38,374 nt of DNA, from assembly GCA_025055255.1 (NCBI GenBank), contig JANWYI010000034.1, positions 1-38,374 on the forward strand. Reading direction: 5' to 3'. This stretch comes from Anaerolineae bacterium (GTDB taxonomy: Bacteria; Chloroflexota; Anaerolineae; Aggregatilineales; UBA2796). The first letter of the stretch is position 1, and each line of letters opens with the position of its first letter. Made by a program: the position numbers and the translations under genes. Below the pieces are notes generated by a model that worked only from the letters and a program-made list of their open reading frames with translations, did not search any database and was not told the DNA's origin. Of this stretch, positions 25,507 through 34,392 are shown in pieces.

Positions 25507-26482
25507 CGTTGCGCCCGAATAGTTCGATAGCGTAATGTGGATCAGGTCCAAGCGGCGGACCGAGACTCAAATGGCGCACGCCAAGCGCTACCAAACCTTC
25601 CAAGCGCTCAATCAGCTCTCTTGAGTCGCCTAGAATGCCAATGCGCAACATCGGCGGCGTCACTAAGCTAGCAGCTTTTTTCAGGTCGCCTTCGACCATT
25701 GCAGCTCGCTCTACTGGCGCAAAGTCTGAGGCTTGCACGCCGAGTGAAGTCCAAATCAGCGGACTGAGTGCATGACCGTAATAGGCAATTTTCTCGCGCA
25801 GGACTTGCTCCGCTGCTGCGCGATCTTCACCAATACTGCACCAGACACACGCCGCTAGGTCTAGCGTCTCAAGTGTGCGTTCGCTGCGTGCCAAGCCTTC
25901 CTGCACATATGGCAGGATGTTGACGTAATGCTCAGGCGGAAAGAGTAACGGCAAGCCGCCATCAGCAATTTCGCCTATCAGCCTCAGCATGTTCGGACTG
26001 AGCGCACCAATGTAAATTGGAATATGATGGCGCAACGGCGTGAAGCGCAGATATGCCTCGTCTGTCCAGCGCAGGAATTCGCCATTCAGTGAGGCGCGCT
26101 CACCTTGAAACAGCAGACGCAACGCATGAATCGCCTCGCGCAGGAAAGCTACAGGGCGCTCTTGCTCAACGCCAATCCACTTCAGAAACTGCGCAGCGCC
26201 AACCGCAATGCCGAGATTGAAGCGTCCGCTAGATAGCTCGTCAAGCGTAGCGGCCAACATAGCGATCTCGGCGACATGCAGTGTGTACGGATTGACAATG
26301 CATGTGCCGATCTGGATACGCTCCGTGGCAGTTGCCACAGCGGCGAGGATTACAGGTGCAGAGCGCAAGAATAGGTCGTCACTGACCCAAAACTGGTCAA
26401 AGCCTGCCTGCTCAGCAGCGCGCGCAAGGCGCACGCACTCACGCACAGGCAGATTGTTGTTCAGGCGAAGGCTAAAGCGCAT
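25472..26482 (-). CDS. LLM-class (luciferase-like) flavin/F420 oxidoreductase
   Basis: The 336-residue TIM-barrel oxidoreductase of the luciferase-like family shows AEQAGFDQFWVSDDLF, TATERIQIGTCIVNPY, LDELSSGRFNLGIAVG and a late GVRHLSLGPPLGPD. The pattern is close to the methylene-tetrahydromethanopterin reductase-like, F420- or FMN-dependent branch; the substrate is not predictable. It follows holA with an 8-base gap, so DUF6391-holA-LLM form one minus-strand unit. Confidence 0.88.
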   Translation of the reverse strand: MRFSLRLNNNLPVRECVRLARAAEQAGFDQFWVSDDLFLRSAPVILAAVATATERIQIGTCIVNPYTLHVAEIAMLAATLDELSSGRFNLGIAVGAAQFLKWIGVEQERPVAFLREAIHALRLLFQGERASLNGEFLRWTDEAYLRFTPLRHHIPIYIGALSPNMLRLIGEIADGGLPLLFPPEHYVNILPYVQEGLARSERTLETLDLAACVWCSIGEDRAAAEQVLREKIAYYGHALSPLIWTSLGVQASDFAPVERAAMVEGDLKKAASLVTPPMLRIGILGDSRELIERLEGLVALGVRHLSLGPPLGPDPHYAIELFGRNVIPHFSRHRLA

Positions 26483-26490
26483 GGTTGCAC

Positions 26491-27588
26491 CTAGCTCGCC
26501 AGACCTGATGCTAACAAATCAAGTGCTAAGACGTCGCTCACTCTGCCCGTCTTAATGCTGTAGTCTACTTCGAGCAAGTGACGGTAAATGCGCTCTAGTT
26601 CGCGCAGCGGGAAGCGCCGTGCTTGTTCGCGCAACCTGTCAATGGCGTACTCAGGCAAGTTTCTAAAATCTTCAGTTTGGCGCAGCTCAGCTTCACAGCG
26701 TGGGTCGTCTAGTGCCTCGCGCACTTGGATCAGCAGGCGAAATTGGCGGTTGATCATGGTCAGGATACCCAGCGGCGACTCGCCAAAGCGCTCGATGCTG
26801 CGATGCATGAGCAGAAGCGCTGTTCTGGAGTCGCCTTTGCCGAGCGCTTCGACAATGTCGAAGATATTAGCCTCTGGCACGTACTGTGTGAGCGCAGCGA
26901 TGTCTTTCTCAGTAATTGGACGTGAGTTACCGACATACGTCGCCAACTTCGCGCACTCGTTATCCAGTGCGTACAAATCCTGCCCAACTTGCTGAGCTAG
27001 AATCGTGATAGCGCGCCGCTCAATTGTGGCGCCATAGTGTTCTACACGCTTAGCAATCCATGCATTCAGCCAAGCACTATCCCACTTTGGTCGGTCAACG
27101 CGCGACTTCGGATCGAGCTTGACGGCGAAGAGCTTGACCAAGCCGCGTGAGTCATCCTGCTTGGCAAATTTCAAAACGGGATGAGAGTCGCGCAATGTGG
27201 TTGGCTCAGCAAAGATCAGGCGTGCTGTATCAGGCAGAGTTGGCAAGGCAGCTAGGAGCGCATTCAATGCAGCAGCATTTTGACGCTCTTCGGGCGCTTT
27301 CGCAGACTCGGTTTCAGCAACCTTGCCCTTACCGCGCTTAGGCTGAGGCGCAAGGTAGGTCAGCATGCCCTCTACAATCACCAAGCGCCGATCTGACAGA
27401 AACGGCAGCATCTGCGCTGTGCTGATGACTTCAGCGACGCTGGTCGTTGTGCCATCAAATATGCTGATGTTGAGATCGCCTGTGCCGTCAGCCTCTGCCA
27501 TGCGCGCACGGACTGCACGCAGCTCAGCACGTAGCTCGAACTGATTATCGCCGTGAAAAATGTAGAAAACTGGCGTTTTCTTGCTCAC
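26491..27588 (-). CDS. holA: DNA polymerase III delta subunit
   Basis: The delta subunit of the clamp loader opens the beta sliding clamp during replication. The 365-residue protein starts with VFYIFHGDNQFELRAEL, which matches the delta N-terminus, lacks a Walker A motif as delta does, and has the conserved QVGQDLYALDNECAKLATY and IFDIVEALGKGD segments. About 30 Lys/Glu-rich residues near position 75-95 look like a loop insertion. The GTG start lies 6 bases after the DUF6391 stop. Confidence 0.9.
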   Translation of the reverse strand: MSKKTPVFYIFHGDNQFELRAELRAVRARMAEADGTGDLNISIFDGTTTSVAEVISTAQMLPFLSDRRLVIVEGMLTYLAPQPKRGKGKVAETESAKAPEERQNAAALNALLAALPTLPDTARLIFAEPTTLRDSHPVLKFAKQDDSRGLVKLFAVKLDPKSRVDRPKWDSAWLNAWIAKRVEHYGATIERRAITILAQQVGQDLYALDNECAKLATYVGNSRPITEKDIAALTQYVPEANIFDIVEALGKGDSRTALLLMHRSIERFGESPLGILTMINRQFRLLIQVREALDDPRCEAELRQTEDFRNLPEYAIDRLREQARRFPLRELERIYRHLLEVDYSIKTGRVSDVLALDLLASGLAS

Positions 27589-27594
27589 AGCCTG

Positions 27595-28146
27595 CTATGA
27601 TGAGCGCGTCTGAACGCGATGAAAGACGATCTTACCGCCGCGCAGTCCGCGTCCTTCGCGGCGCGTGACGCTCACAATCTGTAGGTCGCCGGGATCGCCG
27701 AGCGTGGTGAAGTGTTCTTGCAGCTGCAAGCCGAGCGGACGCGAGAAGATGATCGCGGCAATTGAGAGTAGAATGACGCTAGGCAAACGGCTGAAATACT
27801 GCAAAGCGCCACGTCGCACGCCGATGCTGCCTGTCAAAGCCGCTAGACTGACCAACACGCCTGTGGTCAGCAATGACGTGCCGCAGCTAGGATGAATAGC
27901 GAGTTTGTGTTCGCCGTTGCGCATCCGATGTAAGGCTTCCTCTGCGGCGCGCTGCACCTGCTCAGTTGAGACGTTACCCATCAGCCAAAAGCCATCGGCG
28001 TCCGAGCGCCCAGCAATTGAAAGATTTGGGACGTATTGTGCCAAGACGTGGACTGTGGCGTGTTCTAAACCATGGTTGCGTCGGATACGCCGCACGTAGG
28101 GACTTTCTAAAACTGGCTGTGCTGCTTTTGCTAATGCTTTTAGCAT
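27595..28146 (-). CDS. DUF6391-like membrane protein
   Basis: The 183-residue protein has RRNHGLEHATVHVL, a glycine-rich GRSDADGFWLMGNV segment, and LAIHPSCGTSLL leading into two transmembrane helices (about 105-125 and 135-152). These match the DUF6391 family, found in Chloroflexota and cyanobacteria; function unknown. The conserved HxxEH and HPxCGT residues could form a metal site. The frame extends upstream to 28197, but ATG 28146 has GAGGGG 5 bases before it. Confidence 0.75.
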   Translation of the reverse strand: MLKALAKAAQPVLESPYVRRIRRNHGLEHATVHVLAQYVPNLSIAGRSDADGFWLMGNVSTEQVQRAAEEALHRMRNGEHKLAIHPSCGTSLLTTGVLVSLAALTGSIGVRRGALQYFSRLPSVILLSIAAIIFSRPLGLQLQEHFTTLGDPGDLQIVSVTRREGRGLRGGKIVFHRVQTRSS

Positions 28147-28435
28147 CGTTACCCCTCGCTGTGCAAGGAGTGTATCAGCAAAAGCGGCGAAGTGCAAAAC
28201 CTGCTTGCCATAGTGCTACACGGTCTTTGCGTTTCTGAGTGCGATCTAAATCCTCTCAGTCTCATCAGATTTTCACTTGGCGCTGCGGTACTGACCTTGA
28301 TAGAATTTAGGTAAGCATAGACATAATGGCAAGTCTTCAGGGCGAATATTGGTGCGGCATCCCAGCTGCACTGTACATCCACTTTATATCCTTTTCGAAG
28401 GGCAATTTCTCAGCAAGGCGGTTGGTAAAGGTATG

Positions 28436-29659
28436 ATGTCTGACAAGTCAGAGCGGGATAAGCAAAAAGAGGCGCAGCGAGCGGAGTTTCTGAAGTTACT
28501 GGAAGCCTCATTTGATTATACGCCACCAGAGCGCGGCGAGATTCGCAGCGCAACCATTCTGCAGATTGATAGCAAGGGCGACATTATCGTTGACTTGGGC
28601 GCTAAGCAAGATGGCATTGTGCCAGCTCAAGACTTGGAGCGCCTAGACCCAAGTATGCGCGAAAAGCTGAAGGTCGGCGACACGGTTTTCGTCTACGTCC
28701 TTAACCCGCGCGACCAAGACGGCAACCTGATTGTTTCGATCAGCCAAGGCTTGCAACAGCAGGATTGGGAAGAGGCGCGTCGGTTGCTGAACACAGACGA
28801 GGTCGTGACAGCAGTCGTTACAGGCTACAATCGAGGCGGTGTGTTGGTACGCTGGAGACGCTTAGAAGGTTTCATCCCAACTTCACATTTGCTATCAGTC
28901 AGCGCTAACAGTGGCGAGCGCCGTGAGCTGGTCGTGAAGGTGATTGAAGTGGATCAGTCGCGCCGCCGCCTGATCTTTAGCGAGCGCGAGGCACAGAAAG
29001 AGTGGCGCTCACAGCAGAAGGCAAAGCTGCTCTCTGAGCTGATGGAAGGCGACGTGGTCAAGGGCGTTGTGACGGGTCTACGCGACTTTGGCGCGTTTGT
29101 CAATCTAGGTGGTGCTGATGGCTTGATCCACGTGAGCGAGTTGGCGTGGCATCGCGTTGATCATCCGAAAGATGTGCTGCGAGTTGGCGATGAAATTGAG
29201 GTGTATGTGCTGAGCCTTGACCGTAGCACTAACCGCATTGCGCTCAGCCGCAAGCGCTTGTTGCCTGATCCATGGTCAGATGCGATGAATCGCTACCATG
29301 AGGGGCAATCTGTAGAAGGCACGGTCACGAATGTAGTGGACTTCGGAGCTTTCATTGCGCTAGATGACGGCTTGGAAGGCTTGCTGCACCTGACCGAGAT
29401 GGGCGATGGCACGCTCAAAGAGCCTTACAGCTATGTGAAGAAAGGTGATCGGCTGCAACTGCGCATTAGTCGTCTAGAGCCAGATAAGCGGCGCGTCGGC
29501 TTCACGCAACGTTGGGGCGTTGAATTGCCTGCTGATAAAACTGCAGGGTTGTCTGAGGAAAAGCCAGAGTCAAAGGTGGAAACACCTGCAAACGGCAACA
29601 GCGCTGTAGCTCACAGTGAACCTGCTGACGCAGCCCAGAGCGCTGCTCAGAAGAGTTAA
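28436..29659 (+). CDS. Ribosomal protein S1-like, four S1 domains
   Basis: The 407-residue protein has four OB-fold S1 RNA-binding domains in order (about residues 33-105, 115-185, 200-272, 285-355); the last two carry the classic DFGAFV/I motif and the first two are degenerate. A Glu/Ala-rich disordered tail follows. This layout fits the short S1 proteins of Chloroflexota and Firmicutes that help mRNA bind the ribosome. The frame is open back to 28349; ATG 28436 has AAGG 4 bases upstream. The 289-base gap before it holds TTGATA (28297-28302) with CATAAT at a long 19-base spacing, a weak promoter candidate, and nothing else clear. Confidence 0.9.
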   Translation: MSDKSERDKQKEAQRAEFLKLLEASFDYTPPERGEIRSATILQIDSKGDIIVDLGAKQDGIVPAQDLERLDPSMREKLKVGDTVFVYVLNPRDQDGNLIVSISQGLQQQDWEEARRLLNTDEVVTAVVTGYNRGGVLVRWRRLEGFIPTSHLLSVSANSGERRELVVKVIEVDQSRRRLIFSEREAQKEWRSQQKAKLLSELMEGDVVKGVVTGLRDFGAFVNLGGADGLIHVSELAWHRVDHPKDVLRVGDEIEVYVLSLDRSTNRIALSRKRLLPDPWSDAMNRYHEGQSVEGTVTNVVDFGAFIALDDGLEGLLHLTEMGDGTLKEPYSYVKKGDRLQLRISRLEPDKRRVGFTQRWGVELPADKTAGLSEEKPESKVETPANGNSAVAHSEPADAAQSAAQKS

Positions 29660-29668
29660 CCGCGTTGA

Positions 29669-29697
29669 GACGGACGGGCGTTTATCACCTGTCCGTC
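29669..29697. terminator. Hairpin between S1-like gene and pyrD
   Basis: GACGGACGGG (29669-29678) pairs with CCTGTCCGTC (29688-29697) with one mismatch. It lies between two convergent genes and overlaps the pyrD stop codon; there is no long T-tract. Confidence 0.5.
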
Positions 29698-30769
29698 AGT
29701 CGGTCTTGCCGATGATCTCGTTCAAGTTCCGCACGCCTTCGGCCGCCATGATTTGCTTTAACTCGCGTAGAGCACGCTTGACAAATGCGAGACCTTCGTA
29801 AACAAAGCCTGTGTACGCTTGGACAAGCGTTGCGCCTGCACAGAGTTTCGCCCAGAGATCGGCGCCGCTGAACACGCCGCCGACGCCGATCACAGGCAAC
29901 TTGCCTTCTGTGACGCGATGAATGTACTGCACAATCGCTGTAGACCTATCGCGCAACGGCGCACCGCTTAAACCGCCGCTCTCGCGTGCCGCGACGCTGC
30001 GCAAGTTCGGCGGACGCTCCAGCATGGTATTTGTAGCAATGATACCGCTTATGCCGTTTTGAAGTGCCAACGCACAGATAACTTCGATTTCATCAAGGCT
30101 CAGGTCAGGCGCAATTTTGAGCAAGAGCGGCTTAGCTACAGGTTGCGCGTCTACACTTTGACGCAAGCCTGCCAGTAAGTCATTGAGGTATGCGTCACTT
30201 TGCAGGCGACGTAGCTCAGGCGTGTTTGGCGAGCTAACATTGACTACAAATAGGTCGCCGTAAGCATACAGATGCTCAAGCACTGCGCGGTAGTCTCGCA
30301 GCGCTGCGCCTAACGGAGTTTCTTTGTTTTTACCCAGACTAATAGCGATAGGCGTGGCAGGTCGCCACCGCAAATTATGCGCGACCTGTACCATGCCGCT
30401 GCTCGGAAAGCCCAAGCGGTTGATCAGCGCGCGATCCTCAAGCAAGCGGAACAGACGTGGCTTGGGATTGCCTGCTTGCGGTTGTGGCGTGACCGTGCCG
30501 ACTTCGATAAAGCTGAAACCAAGCGCTGCCAGTCCGCGTAGCGCAGTGCCGTCTTTGTCAAAACCTGCAGCTAAGCCGAGCGGATGTGCAAAGCGCAGTC
30601 CGAAGGCTTGGACGCGCAGTGATGAGTCGGCGTATGGCGCGAAAAGCCGCTGCAGAAGCGCTCGACTGAGCGGAAAAGCGCCTGCAGCGGCAAGGCTGCT
30701 CAGCGCAACGCCGTGAATCCACTCAGCGTCCATGCGCGAGAGCAGATGACGGTATAGCGAGCGATACAC
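29696..30769 (-). CDS. pyrD: Dihydroorotate dehydrogenase (quinone), class 2
   Basis: PyrD oxidises dihydroorotate to orotate in pyrimidine synthesis, passing electrons to membrane quinone. The 357-residue length and N-terminal membrane-associating helix (YRSLYRHLLSRMDAEW) are those of class 2. FMN/substrate motifs include GLAAGFDKDG, NRLGFPSSG, NVSSPNT with the catalytic serine, and GVGGVFSG. The frame extends 38 codons further upstream into the ABC permease gene; I chose GTG 30769 because it begins at the usual class 2 N-terminus, has GAAGGG just upstream and shares one base with the permease stop (TAGTG), suggesting coupled translation. Confidence 0.93.
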   Translation of the reverse strand: MYRSLYRHLLSRMDAEWIHGVALSSLAAAGAFPLSRALLQRLFAPYADSSLRVQAFGLRFAHPLGLAAGFDKDGTALRGLAALGFSFIEVGTVTPQPQAGNPKPRLFRLLEDRALINRLGFPSSGMVQVAHNLRWRPATPIAISLGKNKETPLGAALRDYRAVLEHLYAYGDLFVVNVSSPNTPELRRLQSDAYLNDLLAGLRQSVDAQPVAKPLLLKIAPDLSLDEIEVICALALQNGISGIIATNTMLERPPNLRSVAARESGGLSGAPLRDRSTAIVQYIHRVTEGKLPVIGVGGVFSGADLWAKLCAGATLVQAYTGFVYEGLAFVKRALRELKQIMAAEGVRNLNEIIGKTD

Positions 30770-31884
30770 TAGCCCTTCAAGCCTGTTGACGCAATGCCTG
30801 TGGTGATATATTTCTGCAGAATGCCAAAAACAAAGACAACAGGCAATAACGAAAGCACTGTCATGGCTAGGAGCAAGTCCCACTGGACGTTCAGCTCACC
30901 TTGAAAGCTCTGCAGACCAAGTTGCAAGGTAGCTAGATCACTGCGTCCGCCTAGCACGATCAAGGGCCACAGGAAGTCGTTCCAGCGCCACATGAAGCTG
31001 AAAATTGCCAGCACAGCTAACGCCGGCGCCGCTAACGGCATGACAATGCGCCAGTATATGCGCCATTCTGTGGCGCCATCAATGCGCGCCGCCTCGATCA
31101 GCTCATCAGGAATAGTCAGCATGTATTGGCGCAGCAGGAAGACGCCGGTTGGCGTAGCAGCTGGCGGAATGATCACGCCTAGCAAGTTCCCTGCTAAGCC
31201 GACGCGACTGATCACCAAGAAAACAGGGATCATAATCACGGCTAGTGGCACCATCAGCGTGCTGAGGATGAGCAGGAAGATGACGTTGCGTCCTCGAAAG
31301 CGATACTTGCTGAGCGCATAGGCTGCCATGCTGTTGATTAAGAGCGTGAGCGCTGTTGCTGAGATCGTGATCACAATGCTGTTGCGCAAGTACACGCCGA
31401 AGGGAAAACGCTCAAGGGCAGTGGTGTAGTTAGTCAAGTCAAAGCGAATCTCCTGCACAGGCGTGATATTCTCAAGGCGGACGCGCACAGGCGGCTCATG
31501 CGGCGCATTAAGGTCTATCACGCGCGCTTCAATGCCGACGACGCGTCCGACGCGCGCCATGCGCTTGACCGTGCCGTCAGCTTGGCGCACATCTACTAGC
31601 GGCAATGGCTCAGGGTAACCCGGCACTTGTACCGTGACAGGATGATAGGGAAAGAACGTCGGCGGCGTCTGGTAGAGCGTGGTGATCGGCTTGAAAGACG
31701 ACATGACAAGCCACAGAACAGGGAAAAACATCACCACAGTGCCGAGAATGAGAAAAAGGTAAGTGATGACGTCTGTGATGGTCAAGCGTTTGCCGCCTTT
31801 GCGCCGAAAAAGAAAGGCAATCAGCTCTACGCCCCACCAGCGATAACTAGCGGTATCGCGCTGTGTAGCACTTGCGTGTGCCAT
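30769..31884 (-). CDS. Carbohydrate ABC transporter permease (MalG-like) with insertion
   Basis: This 371-residue inner-membrane permease is of the sugar-uptake type. It has a first helix at about 38-62, five more helices from about 165 onward, and the EAA loop (EAARIDGATEWRIYWRIVMP, residues 264-283) that contacts the ATPase. It is about 80 residues longer than typical MalG-type permeases because of an extra beta-like segment (about 82-146) between helix 1 and the core, on the outer face. It lies 11 bases after the partner permease. No binding protein or ATPase gene is present in the window. Confidence 0.92.
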   Translation of the reverse strand: MAHASATQRDTASYRWWGVELIAFLFRRKGGKRLTITDVITYLFLILGTVVMFFPVLWLVMSSFKPITTLYQTPPTFFPYHPVTVQVPGYPEPLPLVDVRQADGTVKRMARVGRVVGIEARVIDLNAPHEPPVRVRLENITPVQEIRFDLTNYTTALERFPFGVYLRNSIVITISATALTLLINSMAAYALSKYRFRGRNVIFLLILSTLMVPLAVIMIPVFLVISRVGLAGNLLGVIIPPAATPTGVFLLRQYMLTIPDELIEAARIDGATEWRIYWRIVMPLAAPALAVLAIFSFMWRWNDFLWPLIVLGGRSDLATLQLGLQSFQGELNVQWDLLLAMTVLSLLPVVFVFGILQKYITTGIASTGLKG

Positions 31885-31895
31885 GCTCCGCTCTC

Positions 31896-32930
31896 CTAAA
31901 CTGTCTCAAACTGACGTCTATTCAAGATGAGCTGGATAATTGTCAGCACAGCAAGCACTGCCGCCAACATCAACGAGACAGCTGCTGCCATGCCCCAATT
32001 GTTAGGCGGCTCAAACGCAGTACGGTAAATGTACTGCACAGTCAGCAAGGTAGCCGTGCCAGGACCACCGCCTGTCAGCACGTAGACGTGGTCGAACATC
32101 TGCACGCCGCGAATCAGGCTCAGCACGAGGACAACGAGCAGCGTCGGACGTAACAAAGGCAACGTAACGTTCCAGAAGCGCTGTAGCTCAGAGGCGCCGT
32201 CAATCTCAGCCGCCTCATATAGCACTGGTGGAATGCCCTGCAAGCCTGCCAGCAAAATCAGCGCATAGAAACCGAGCTGCGCCCAGACGCTCACGAAAAT
32301 CGCCCAGAACATCATCCAGCCGCCGTCTAGGACAAAGGCAATCGGCTGAATGCCGAAAAAGCCGAGAATGGTGTTGATCAAGCCGCCGCGTGTCTGTAGC
32401 ATCCATTTCCAAATCAGCGCGACAACCACAGGCGAGAGCAAGACGGGAAAGAAAAACGCGCTGCGGAAAAAGCCGCGTAGCCGAATGTCACGATTCAGCG
32501 CTAGCGCTACGAGCAGCGAAAGCACGATGATGCTCGGCACCTCTACAAGCACAAACAGAAAGGTGTTGCGCACAGCGAAGAAAAAAACGTCCTCGCGGCA
32601 CGTAGAAATATCCCAGATGTCGCTGCAGGCGAACAGACGCTCAAAGTTGCCCAAGCCAACCCAAGGACGATTCGCTGGCACAATCGAGTTGCCGCCTGTG
32701 AACGCAAAGACGAAATTCAAAATGAGCGGCAACAGGATAAAAATGCTGAAGATTAGCATGTTAGGCAGCACGAACAGGTACGGCATCCGTTTTTGCCCAA
32801 TTAGGCGCTCTAATCTGCCGATGAATGCGTCCAGCACATACAGGATGCCCATCACAGGCAAGCTGAGGACGTACTTGAGCCAACGTGCCAACAGAAGGAT
32901 TGGCTTATCTGAAACAGTTGTTAGTTCCAT
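31896..32930 (-). CDS. Carbohydrate ABC transporter permease (MalF/UgpA-like)
   Basis: The 344-residue permease is the partner of the MalG-like protein, with about seven helices, including an additional N-terminal hydrophobic segment (about 15-33), and an EAA loop (YEAAEIDGASELQRFWNVTLP). A short cysteine-containing outer loop (CSDIWDISTCRED) may hold a disulfide. The frame extends to 33002, but ATG 32930 has GGAAG 5 bases upstream. The substrate is unknown. The 97 bases between it and the rplL terminator must hold its promoter; TTGACG is seen but without a good -10. Confidence 0.92.
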   Translation of the reverse strand: MELTTVSDKPILLLARWLKYVLSLPVMGILYVLDAFIGRLERLIGQKRMPYLFVLPNMLIFSIFILLPLILNFVFAFTGGNSIVPANRPWVGLGNFERLFACSDIWDISTCREDVFFFAVRNTFLFVLVEVPSIIVLSLLVALALNRDIRLRGFFRSAFFFPVLLSPVVVALIWKWMLQTRGGLINTILGFFGIQPIAFVLDGGWMMFWAIFVSVWAQLGFYALILLAGLQGIPPVLYEAAEIDGASELQRFWNVTLPLLRPTLLVVLVLSLIRGVQMFDHVYVLTGGGPGTATLLTVQYIYRTAFEPPNNWGMAAAVSLMLAAVLAVLTIIQLILNRRQFETV

Positions 32931-33021
32931 TGCAACTTCCGAAATAAACAAACACTCTAAAGTTAAGCTCTCGATTCTAGCGTCAAAACGGTATGCGTAC
33001 AACCGAAAACTCTTTTGGCAA

Positions 33022-33057
33022 GAAAAATTGCCGCTACGCCTTGCAGCGTAGCGGCAA
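33022..33057 (-). terminator. Intrinsic terminator after rplL
   Basis: On the minus strand, 12-base perfect arms (33046-33057 with 33028-33039) and a 6-base loop are followed by TTTTTCTTG. Confidence 0.92.
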
Positions 33058-33080
33058 AAGACGCGCAGTAGTGCTGAGCT

Positions 33081-33482
33081 CTACTTGATCTCGACAACAG
33101 CGCCGACTTCTTCCAGTTTCTTCTTTGCGTCTGCAGCAGCTTCTTTGGAGACACCTTCCAAGACAGGCTTGGGCGCACCTTCCACTAAGTCCTTCGCCTC
33201 TTTCAGACCCAAGTTGGTCAAGGCGCGCACCACTTTGATCACGTCAATCTTCTTCGGACCGAAGTCCTTCAGGATGACCGTGAACTCAGTTTGCTCCTCG
33301 ACTGGTTCTGCCTCAGCAGCAGGTGCAGCGGCAGCAGCAGCGCCCGCTGCTGGCATTGCCATCATTGGGACAGCTGCAGCAGCTTTCACGCCCCATGCTT
33401 CCTCAAGCGCCTTTGTCAGCTCAACAATCTCCAAGACCGTCATCTTGCTCAGCTCTGCAACGAGAGCCTTCACATCAGCCAT
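33081..33482 (-). CDS. rplL: 50S ribosomal protein L7/L12
   Basis: L7/L12 forms the ribosomal stalk that recruits translation factors. The 133-residue protein has the N-terminal dimerisation helices ([22 protein letters not shown]), an Ala/Pro-rich hinge, and the C-terminal factor-binding domain ([21 protein letters not shown]...[13 protein letters not shown]). AAAGGAG lies 10 bases before the ATG. It follows rplJ by 69 bases and ends in a strong terminator. Confidence 0.98.
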   Translation of the reverse strand: MADVKALVAELSKMTVLEIVELTKALEEAWGVKAAAAVPMMAMPAAGAAAAAAPAAEAEPVEEQTEFTVILKDFGPKKIDVIKVVRALTNLGLKEAKDLVEGAPKPVLEGVSKEAAADAKKKLEEVGAVVEIK

Positions 33483-33551
33483 TGTTCGATCACTCCTTTG
33501 TGTTACAAATGGTTGAAAAAATTCGGTTGAGCGCTCGTGCGCCCTGAATAG

Positions 33552-34088
33552 CTAAGCAGCGTCGCCCGTGCCGCCTAGCTTATCACTGTATGCCTTCAGC
33601 ACTTGCGCCAAATTCTGAGCTGGAGTGCTGATCAGCGCCAAAAAGCTCGTGGCAGGGCTCTGCAGCGTGCCAATTAGCGTTGCTCGCGCCTCTTCGAGCG
33701 TCGGCATAGTGGAAAGTGCCTCAAGCTGCTCTGCTTTGAAGACCGCCTGACCCATCACAGCGCCTTTTAACACCAAAAGCGGCTGGTCTTTAATGCCGAG
33801 CATGGTCTTGGCCACCTTCGCTACGTCGCTGTGCGCCAGCGCCACTGCTACCGGACCTGAAAAAAGGTCGTCAGGCGCTGCAAAGCCTGTTTCGCGCAGG
33901 GCAATTTTGAAGATGGTGTTCTTCACCACAGTATATGAGCCGTCTACCGCGCGCAGCGCCTTGCGAATGACTGTCAAGTCTTTCATGGACATGCCGCGAT
34001 ACTCGGTCACTACCATGCCTTGCGTACGTCGCAGCACTTCCAAGTAGGTGTTGTAGATCGCCTCTTTCTTCGCTCTGCTGATCGCCAA
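33552..34088 (-). CDS. rplJ: 50S ribosomal protein L10
   Basis: L10 anchors L7/L12 dimers to the ribosome and usually represses its own mRNA through the leader. The 178-residue protein begins MAISRAKKEAIYNTYLEVL and contains VVTEYRGMSMKDLTVIRKALR and VVKNTIFKIAL, all typical. The start is TTG at 34088 with a full AAAGGAGGT site 8 bases upstream, which decides the start. A regulatory leader precedes it. The usual rplK-rplA neighbours are absent upstream; a divergent glycosyltransferase gene is there instead. Confidence 0.97.
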   Translation of the reverse strand: MAISRAKKEAIYNTYLEVLRRTQGMVVTEYRGMSMKDLTVIRKALRAVDGSYTVVKNTIFKIALRETGFAAPDDLFSGPVAVALAHSDVAKVAKTMLGIKDQPLLVLKGAVMGQAVFKAEQLEALSTMPTLEEARATLIGTLQSPATSFLALISTPAQNLAQVLKAYSDKLGGTGDAA

Positions 34089-34274
34089 GGGGCGTTACCT
34101 CCTTTCTACAAAAGTCGTGTGCTTGCACCAAAAAAGCGGTCTTTTGGCACACGCACAAAAGACCGCCTCTTGAAGTCGGCTGGAAGCAGCAGAATCGTAT
34201 TAGGCTGTGCTCCACCTCGGCAGGCGAACTCATTAAGCTGCGCTAGGCAGCACCTGCGGTCTGCGGTGCAAACT
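34089..34274 (-). promoter_or_regulatory. L10 leader of rplJ-rplL with attenuator
   Basis: The predicted 186-base leader contains the L10-leader signature CCTGCCGAGGTGGAGCAC (minus strand, 34207-34225), where an upstream GTGCT can pair with AGCAC. Further downstream is an intrinsic terminator. Known L10 leaders bind L10-L12 to control the operon; here control by premature termination looks likely. Confidence 0.8.
34130..34166 (-). terminator. Attenuator terminator in the rplJ leader
   Basis: On the minus strand, perfect 11-base arms (34156-34166 with 34136-34146) and a 9-base loop are followed by six T. It ends 41 bases before the rplJ start codon. Confidence 0.88.
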
Positions 34275-34280
34275 GCGCTT

Positions 34281-34309
34281 ATGATATTGGCAAAGGCGCT
34301 CTCAGTCAA
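34281..34309 (-). promoter_or_regulatory. rplJ-rplL promoter
   Basis: On the minus strand, TTGACT (34304-34309), 17 bases and TATCAT (34281-34286) predict initiation near 34274. Confidence 0.85.
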
Positions 34310-34392
34310 GGGTAGCTTTTGCAGACGTTTTGGGCTATATTCTGCGCTCGGTTACTCTGGGCGCCGAAAACACCACTACTAGGTGAGAGGCT

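Noticed and set aside
32350-33051. Long plus-strand open frame opposite the MalF-like permease
   Set aside because: It is a basic, low-complexity translation antisense to a clear permease gene, with no family resemblance.
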